From contig CALLKH010000261.1 of the NCBI GenBank assembly GCA_938008425.1, forward strand, positions 1-8,014: a stretch of DNA of 8,014 bases, in the 5' to 3' direction. The translations under genes and the position numbers were made by a program. The DNA is from an uncultured Planctomycetaceae bacterium (lineage in GTDB: Bacteria > Planctomycetota > Phycisphaerae > UBA1845 > UTPLA1). Under the pieces are notes generated by a model. It was not told the origin of the DNA. It saw only the letters and a program-made list of their open reading frames with translations, and made no database searches. Below, piece by piece: positions 1-4,199 of the stretch. The first letter of the stretch is position 1. The number at the start of each line of letters is the position of its first letter.

Positions 1-1755
1 AGGGCGGGGTCCCAGGCGGCGTGGCACTATCTCGACGGTGCGACCGGCGACTGGCACCTCAATCTCAATGGAACAAGAATGACAGTGACCGATGAGGGAA
101 AAGTGGGAATCGGAACCACGACGCCGTCCTCGAAACTGGAGGTCACTGAGTCCGCGCCGGGTTCGATCGGCCTGTCCTCGACCTACGGTGGCTCCTCAGG
201 CAACGCCGGCGCCTTTGCGGCCACCCATGTGTCGAACACCGAGACGGCACTGTCGACCATCCACGGCGGATCGGGCAAGGCGCTTCTTGCGTATAACCAC
301 GGGACCGGCAGGGCCGCCGAAATCACCATCGATAATCCGGTCAACCCATCCGCGTCGGCGCTCGAGGTGAACAATAACGGCCTCGGATTCGGCATCGACG
401 TCAACGCGGCCGCCCATGGCATCCGGGTGACCGCAACCAACGACCAAAGCACCGGCATCGTCGCCTCGGGGCGCCTTGTCGGTGTCAACTCGGTGGCCTC
501 AAACTCGGGAACCACGGATCCCACCTTCGGCGGCATCTTTCAAAATGCCAGCATCAGCGGGGCCGGACTCTTCGCCCGCGCGGGGAACCCGGTCGGCTCA
601 GGCCCGGGCGTGCATGGCATCGCGCACTCCTCGTCAGCCGTCGGCGTCTATGGCGAAAACGACTCGAACAGCGGCACGGGCGTCAAGGGTGAAGTCACGA
701 ATCCCACCGGCACCGGCATCGGCGTCCACGGCATTGCACCCTTTTACGGCGTAATTGGCGAAGTCAATGACGCAGGGATCGCCGTCAGCGCCATTTGCAA
801 CGGCCCGAGCGGTGACGCCATGTACGCCAGCTCGCAGACCGGCCGGGGCCTTGGCGCGTTCACCGACTCAAACAATACCGGCGTTCCCGCCGTCTATGCC
901 CGGGGCAATGCAGCCGGCGTTCGCGGCATCGCGAGCAATTCGACAGGCCTGACGTACGGTGTCTACGGGACGACATCGTCATCGGCGGGCTACGCCGGCT
1001 ACTTCGTCGGCGGGAGGAATTACTTCGGCGGCAACGTCGGCTGCGGAACGACGAATCCGTCCAATCCCCTCTCGGTCGCGGGCGACGCGGACATCACCGG
1101 CCAGGTCAGCATCGGCATCACCGGGGCGGATGCGCGGCTCCTTGTGCGCGGCGTCACCGGTGAAGACGCTTTCCGCGTACGCGTTGACACCTCCACCAAG
1201 CTCATCGTCAAGGACAATGGCGGCGTGGGCATCGGCGCAAACTTCGGCTCGCCCCCGCCCAACGGATTGCGCACCGCCGGCGCGGTCGGCATCGGCGCCG
1301 ATCCCGGCGCGTTCACGCTCGTCAGCAACGGCGATGCCGCCAAGCCCGGCGGCGGTCTCTGGTCGGTGTTTTCCGATGCGCGGCTCAAGCGAAACATCGA
1401 ACCGGTCGAGCCCGGCATGCTCGATCGCCTGCTCTCGCTGCGCGGCCGCACGTTTGAGTACGTGGAGGACGCCGTCGAGAATCGCCTGGGGCTTCCCGGT
1501 CGACAGACGGGACTCATCGCGCAGGAAGTGAACGAAGTCTTCCCTGAGTGGGTCGAATCGGACGACGACGGCTATCTCTATCTGACGGAGCGAGGCACGA
1601 CCGCCATCATGGTGGAGGCGATGCGCGAACTGCGGGCGGAAAAAGACGCGGCGATCCAGGCGCTGGCCGCTGAGAACGACGACCTGCGGCAACGGGTTGA
1701 AAAAATGGAATCGGCGCTTGCCGAGTTAATCGATCAGCGCGCCGGCGGCCGCTGA
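1..1755 (+). CDS. Secreted fibre-like protein with C-terminal S74 chaperone domain (5' end missing)
   Basis: The frame is open from base 1, so the gene begins upstream and the ATG at 79 is probably internal; 584 residues are visible. The first part reads 'WHYLDGATGDWHLNLNG' then 'VGIGTTTPSSKLEV', the usual lead-in of tail-fibre-like exoproteins. Next comes a long Gly/Ser/Ala-rich beta region with loose repeats such as 'GVHGIA', 'GVYGEN' and 'GVKGEV' (about residues 40-440), as in trimeric fibres. 'SDARLKRNI' begins the peptidase S74 intramolecular chaperone domain. Its Ser458 and Lys463 sit where the family's self-cleavage Ser/Lys dyad is. 'TGLIAQEVNEVFPEWV' and 'YLYLTERGTTAIMVEAM' are further family hallmarks. 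Residues 537-584 form a charged coiled coil. In phage tail spikes this domain trimerises the fibre and then cuts itself off. No phage genes are visible here, so a cell-surface or secreted fibre is more likely. Substrate or binding target is unknown. Confidence 0.9.
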   Translation, partial: RAGSQAAWHYLDGATGDWHLNLNGTRMTVTDEGKVGIGTTTPSSKLEVTESAPGSIGLSSTYGGSSGNAGAFAATHVSNTETALSTIHGGSGKALLAYNHGTGRAAEITIDNPVNPSASALEVNNNGLGFGIDVNAAAHGIRVTATNDQSTGIVASGRLVGVNSVASNSGTTDPTFGGIFQNASISGAGLFARAGNPVGSGPGVHGIAHSSSAVGVYGENDSNSGTGVKGEVTNPTGTGIGVHGIAPFYGVIGEVNDAGIAVSAICNGPSGDAMYASSQTGRGLGAFTDSNNTGVPAVYARGNAAGVRGIASNSTGLTYGVYGTTSSSAGYAGYFVGGRNYFGGNVGCGTTNPSNPLSVAGDADITGQVSIGITGADARLLVRGVTGEDAFRVRVDTSTKLIVKDNGGVGIGANFGSPPPNGLRTAGAVGIGADPGAFTLVSNGDAAKPGGGLWSVFSDARLKRNIEPVEPGMLDRLLSLRGRTFEYVEDAVENRLGLPGRQTGLIAQEVNEVFPEWVESDDDGYLYLTERGTTAIMVEAMRELRAEKDAAIQALAAENDDLRQRVEKMESALAELIDQRAGGR

Positions 1756-1786
1756 CCGTCGCGACTCCCGGCTCTACGCGGCCTGA

Positions 1787-1799
1787 CAAGAGACTCTTG
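1787..1799. promoter_or_regulatory. Small perfect dyad upstream of the 140-residue gene
   Basis: CAAGAG-A-CTCTTG is a perfect 6-1-6 inverted repeat in the 78-base gap between the S74 gene and the next start codon. It could be an operator. It is too tight to fold as a good hairpin, and no convincing -35/-10 pair lies beside it, so the role is unassigned. Confidence 0.25.
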
Positions 1800-1833
1800 A
1801 ATTGAATCGCAGGAAAGAACTGGAGACACTCCC

Positions 1834-2256
1834 ATGCGTAATCGAACTTTGATCATCGGCCTCATGACGATTGGATTCTGCTTCCTCGCCCAGGTGCACG
1901 CCGCGGATTTCACGATCGACTGGCACACCATTGACGGCGGCGGCGGCGCATCGAACGGCGGGACTTTCGAGCTTCACGGCACGATCGGCCAGCACGATGC
2001 CGGCCCACCCGTGCTCGCCGGCGGCAAGTTCGAACTGACCGGCGGCTTCTGGGCGGCCGCGACGCCGAAGTGCGCCTGCCTTGGGGACATGAACAACGAC
2101 GGTTCAAAGAACGCCGCGGATGTTCAGCAGTTCGTCGATTGCGTGCTTGCCGGCGGAAGCTGCCTCTGCGCGGACGTGGATTCGATGAACGGTGTGACCA
2201 TCAACGACGTGCCCGTCTTCGTCGCCGACCTGCTCAACGGCGCCGCCTGTCCGTAG
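1834..2256 (+). CDS. Small secreted protein with C-terminal dockerin-like module
   Basis: A 140-residue exoprotein. GGAG at 1822-1825 lies 8 bases before the ATG and fixes the start. Residues 1-23 are a signal peptide ('LIIGLMTIGFCFL' core, cleavage near 'VHA'). Residues 26-73 carry the beta-rich pattern 'FTIDWHTIDGGGGASNGG', 'GTIGQHDAG', 'GGKFELTGGFW', a conserved but functionally uncharacterised block that I know from many planctomycete exoproteins. Residues 80-140 form a degenerate dockerin-like pair of helices with Ca-loop remnants: D85, N87, D89 and D96 in the first, and D114/D116 with N124/D125 in the second. Cysteines at 80, 82, 103, 110, 112 and 139 suggest disulphides. Dockerin-like ends are thought to act in protein attachment at the cell surface; no cohesin is visible here to prove that. 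No enzymatic motif is present, so a structural or adhesive role is only a guess. Confidence 0.85.
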   Translation: MRNRTLIIGLMTIGFCFLAQVHAADFTIDWHTIDGGGGASNGGTFELHGTIGQHDAGPPVLAGGKFELTGGFWAAATPKCACLGDMNNDGSKNAADVQQFVDCVLAGGSCLCADVDSMNGVTINDVPVFVADLLNGAACP

Positions 2257-2278
2257 ACATCGAAGTCGATCACCATCG

Positions 2279-2318
2279 CCGGATGCGCGGCGCCGTAAAC
2301 GCGGCGTGGTGCATCCGG
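2279..2318 (+). terminator. Composite GC hairpin, probable terminator
   Basis: CCGGATGC (2279-2286) pairs perfectly with GCATCCGG (2311-2318), and an inner CGCCG/CGGCG stem (2291-2295 with 2302-2306) caps it. It begins 22 bases after the stop codon of the 140-residue gene. Only TTT and a broken T tract follow, so it is either a weak intrinsic terminator or a 3'-end stabilising structure. Confidence 0.55.
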
Positions 2319-2329
2319 TTTGCGTTGGT

Positions 2330-2350
2330 GCGCCGGGAACTACCCGGCGC
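2330..2350 (+). terminator. Second perfect hairpin downstream of the 140-residue gene
   Basis: GCGCCGGG-AACTA-CCCGGCGC is a perfect 8-bp stem with a 5-base loop, 11 bases after the previous hairpin. No T tract follows. Two strong stems in a row suggest a bipartite transcript end, or a block against 3' exonucleases. Confidence 0.5.
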
Positions 2351-2603
2351 CTGCCACCCGCCTCAAACGACTCTTCCCTCCACCTCATCGATTCAGGTGA
2401 CCTCGCAACGACTTCCATCTGAATCTGCGAACCGCCCTGGGATACGCCACGAGTCCAGGGTGCACGTCTTCGTCATCTCATCGAGCCGATCGATTCACGC
2501 TCCCGAAGGCCTAAGCTCATCATCAAACCCGAAGTCAAACGGCCCGGTGACCGTTACAGCCAGAAGACGGGACTCTGCGGAGAATGACGCACCCGCCGCA
2601 TGA
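2351..2603. other. Intergenic stretch with nothing recognised
   Basis: No credible gene, RNA or repeat was seen on either strand between the tandem hairpins and the hairpin at 2604. Open frames here lack a ribosome binding site and resemble no known protein. Confidence 0.5.
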
Positions 2604-2623
2604 ATTCGCGCGGAAGCGCGAAT
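2604..2623. other. Perfect hairpin with GGAA tetraloop
   Basis: ATTCGCGC-GGAA-GCGCGAAT is a perfect 8-bp stem closed by a GNRA-type loop. It lies 68 bases upstream of the -35 box of the Rrf2 promoter and is not at the end of any recognised gene. It could be part of an untranslated RNA, an insulating terminator, or a DNA dyad. Confidence 0.45.
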
Positions 2624-2669
2624 CCCATTTGCCGACGCTGCAACGCACCCGAGGGGGGCATGCATTGAC

Positions 2670-2681
2670 GATATCGATATC
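2670..2681. promoter_or_regulatory. Distal palindrome upstream of the Rrf2 promoter
   Basis: GATATCGATATC is a perfect 12-bp palindrome inside an AT-rich island (about 70% A+T for 2665-2700) in an otherwise GC-rich window. Its centre is 24 bp upstream of the centre of the palindrome that overlaps the -35 box. A second regulator-binding site is plausible; the bound protein is not shown by the sequence. Confidence 0.45.
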
Positions 2682-2691
2682 ATTTATTTTG

Positions 2692-2720
2692 TTGACATTC
2701 ATGTCATCTTAGTCTATGCT
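2692..2720 (+). promoter_or_regulatory. Sigma70-type promoter of the Rrf2-DNRLRE-oxidase unit
   Basis: A perfect -35 box TTGACA (2692-2697), a 17-bp spacer and a -10 box TATGCT (2715-2720, four of six consensus bases) point at the Rrf2 gene. Transcription should start near 2727, giving a leader of about 20 bases that just includes the GGAGGA ribosome site. It is the best housekeeping-type promoter seen in the window and the only one found for the three overlapping genes. Confidence 0.75.
2693..2706. promoter_or_regulatory. Probable Rrf2 operator overlapping the -35 box
   Basis: TGACAT-TC-ATGTCA is a perfect 6-2-6 inverted repeat that covers five of the six -35 bases and the start of the spacer. 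A dimer bound there would exclude RNA polymerase. Because the downstream gene is itself an Rrf2-type regulator, negative autoregulation is the simplest reading. That is inferred from position; no consensus for this regulator is known to me. Confidence 0.6.
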
Positions 2721-2746
2721 CGCGAGTCCCGTGGAGGAACTCATCG

Positions 2747-3370
2747 GTGTTATCAATCGGCCGAACAGCCAGCTACGCGGTTTCTGCTCTGAGCCGACTT
2801 GCCGAACTCGATCAGGACTGGGTCCTGCTGCCCGATCTTGTCGCCGCCACGGATGCGCCGGCGCCGTATCTATCCAAGATCCTGAACAATCTGGCGAGGG
2901 CCGGTCTGATCCGCGCGAAGCGCGGATACAAGGGCGGTTACGCGCTTGTGCGTCCGGCCGGCAACCTGTCGGTCCGGGAGATCATCGAGGCGGTGGAGGG
3001 CCCGGATTCACTTTGTGAATGTCTGCTCGGGCGTGAATTCTGCACCGACGAGCGCGCGTGTCCCGCGCACGAGTTCTGGAAAACTGAACGGGCTCGCATC
3101 CGCGAACTGCTTGAGAGTTTGACCCTGGAGTCGGTCGCGCGGTTTGAACTTCGTCGAAAGCCGCTACCCGTGATCTTCAGGCCAGGCTCCGCGCCGGGAC
3201 CAGGTACGCCGCAAACGTCGCCGCGCTCCACCCGCGGCAACGGACGCCGAGGGGATAATCCGCTGAGTCTTAAAAAGAAGAGGAAAGTGGGTCGGCCTCG
3301 CAAGAAGAAGGTTGACAGTCATGTTGGCACGAACAGGAAAGGTAGACGACCGGGGCGCGCCCGGCCATGA
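2747..3370 (+). CDS. Rrf2-family Fe-S-type transcriptional regulator with basic C-terminal tail
   Basis: GTG start, fixed by GGAGGA (2733-2738) with an 8-base spacer. Residues 1-70 are the winged helix-turn-helix: 'YAVSALSRLA', then 'APYLSKILNNLARAGLI' as recognition region and 'RGYKGGYALVRP' as wing. 'LSVREIIEAVEGPD' follows. C92, C99, C105 and H108 match the spacing of the cluster ligands in IscR/NsrR-type members (C-X6-C-X5-C-X2-H here, against X5-X5-X2 in IscR), and C90 is an extra cysteine. Such proteins bind [2Fe-2S] or [4Fe-4S] clusters and sense redox state, NO or iron. At 207 residues it is about 50 longer than usual. The extra part ends in a Lys/Arg-rich tail (176-207) containing 'KKKRKV' and 'GRPRKKK', the latter resembling an AT-hook. 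Its last 50 bases overlap the next gene, so it is probably co-transcribed with the exoprotein and oxidase. Ligand is not determined. Confidence 0.92.
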   Translation: MLSIGRTASYAVSALSRLAELDQDWVLLPDLVAATDAPAPYLSKILNNLARAGLIRAKRGYKGGYALVRPAGNLSVREIIEAVEGPDSLCECLLGREFCTDERACPAHEFWKTERARIRELLESLTLESVARFELRRKPLPVIFRPGSAPGPGTPQTSPRSTRGNGRRGDNPLSLKKKRKVGRPRKKKVDSHVGTNRKGRRPGRARP

Positions 3371-4199
3371 GTGCTCCTTCATTCGCCCCCTGGGTCTCCT
3401 GACACTGGTGCTCAGTTTGGTTTCGCCCCTGCGCGCCGAACTGATCACACTGGCGCCGGTTGCCGATACCACGATCTATGAGGATCCGTCCGGATCGGTC
3501 AGCAACGGCGCTGGAAGCGCCATGTTCGCAGGACGCAATTCGTCCAGTGGCAATTCCGTTCGACGGGCCCTGGTTGCATTTGATCTCACGGCATCCATTC
3601 CCGCTGACTCGACCATCATTCATGCATCACTGACCCTTTACAATGACGCCGCGAACGTGGCACCCCAGATAATCGCCCTGCACCGTCTCACACGGGGCTG
3701 GGGAGAGGGTGAATCCATAGCAGCCGGCGGGCAGGGAAGCGGCGCGGCCGCAGAGCCCGGTGACGCGACCTGGCTGCATCGCAACTTCGATACGGCTTAC
3801 TGGTCGAGCCCCGGCGGCGACTTTGAGCCGTTGGCCAGTTCGGCGCTCGTTGTCGAGGGAGCGGGCTATTACACGTGGCCCTCGACGAACACTCTCGTCG
3901 CAGATCTCCAGGACTTTATTCACGATCCGACGGTCAACTTCGGCTGGCTGCTGGTCGGCAACGAAACCGAGGCGGGCAGTGCCCGGCGGTTTGCAACGCG
4001 GGAGGCCGTTGATTCCGGTTTGCGGCCCCAGCTCTCGGTTGAATTCACTGTCGTCCCCGAGCCTTCCAGCTTTTTCTGTCTTGCTGTCACTCTGCTGGCC
4101 TGCACAAGCCGCCGGCCGGGGGGCGCGTCTTTAAGGAGGACCCCATCATGTCAAGGAAACTCCCGGACTCCAGGTCGCACTCAACTCTCCAGGTTCTGA
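3321..4199 (+). CDS. DNRLRE-domain exoprotein with PEP-CTERM signal (C-terminus probably frame-shifted)
   Basis: I chose the ATG at 3321 because AAGAAGG (3305-3311) lies 9 bases upstream; an in-frame TTG at 3312 is less likely. The product as encoded has 292 residues. A long N-region precedes a signal peptide core ('LGLLTLVLSLVSPLRA', cleavage near residue 39). Residues 40-243 are a DNRLRE-type beta-sandwich: 'ADTTIYED', 'RRALVAFDL', 'LHRLTRGWGEGE', 'DATWLHRNFD', 'NFGWLLVGNE', 'RFATRE', 'RPQLSVEF'. 'VPEPSS' at 245-250 starts a PEP-CTERM tail with a hydrophobic stretch and 'SRRP', a signal for exosortase-dependent sorting. PEP-CTERM should end the protein, but 24 unrelated residues follow and overlap the next gene by 52 bases. 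Removing one G from the six-G run at 4118-4123 gives a stop at 4132-4134 and a 270-residue protein. It is a tandem paralogue of the DNRLRE domain in the next gene. Role presumably structural or adhesive. Confidence 0.85.
   Translation: MLARTGKVDDRGAPGHECSFIRPLGLLTLVLSLVSPLRAELITLAPVADTTIYEDPSGSVSNGAGSAMFAGRNSSSGNSVRRALVAFDLTASIPADSTIIHASLTLYNDAANVAPQIIALHRLTRGWGEGESIAAGGQGSGAAAEPGDATWLHRNFDTAYWSSPGGDFEPLASSALVVEGAGYYTWPSTNTLVADLQDFIHDPTVNFGWLLVGNETEAGSARRFATREAVDSGLRPQLSVEFTVVPEPSSFFCLAVTLLACTSRRPGGASLRRTPSCQGNSRTPGRTQLSRF
4133..4140 (+). promoter_or_regulatory. Strong ribosome binding site of the oxidase gene
   Basis: AAGGAGGA sits 7 bases before the ATG at 4148 and decides that start. It lies inside the encoded 3' end of the upstream DNRLRE gene. 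It overlaps the TAA (4132-4134) that would end that gene if the six-G run were one base shorter, so stop and start would then be close enough for translational coupling. Confidence 0.85.

Noticed and set aside
979..1692. 237-codon open frame on the - strand inside the S74 gene
   Set aside because: Antisense to the clear S74 domain; Arg/Ala-rich, low-information translation.
1..1755. Prophage tail fibre
   Set aside because: S74 domains occur in phages, but no capsid, portal, integrase, lysis or tail-assembly gene is visible, and neighbouring genes are host-type exoproteins.
2070..2603. 177-codon + strand frame running from the dockerin-like gene into the gap
   Set aside because: It starts within the 140-residue gene in another frame, crosses both hairpins, is Arg-rich and resembles no protein.
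2495..2683. 62-codon - strand frame upstream of the Rrf2 promoter
   Set aside because: No ribosome site or recognisable motif, and it runs through the hairpin at 2604-2623 and the distal palindrome.
3367..3402. ATG overlapping the Rrf2 stop codon as ATGA
   Set aside because: It looks like a classical coupled start but is in another frame and stops after 11 codons; the DNRLRE frame is better served by the ATG at 3321 with its ribosome site.
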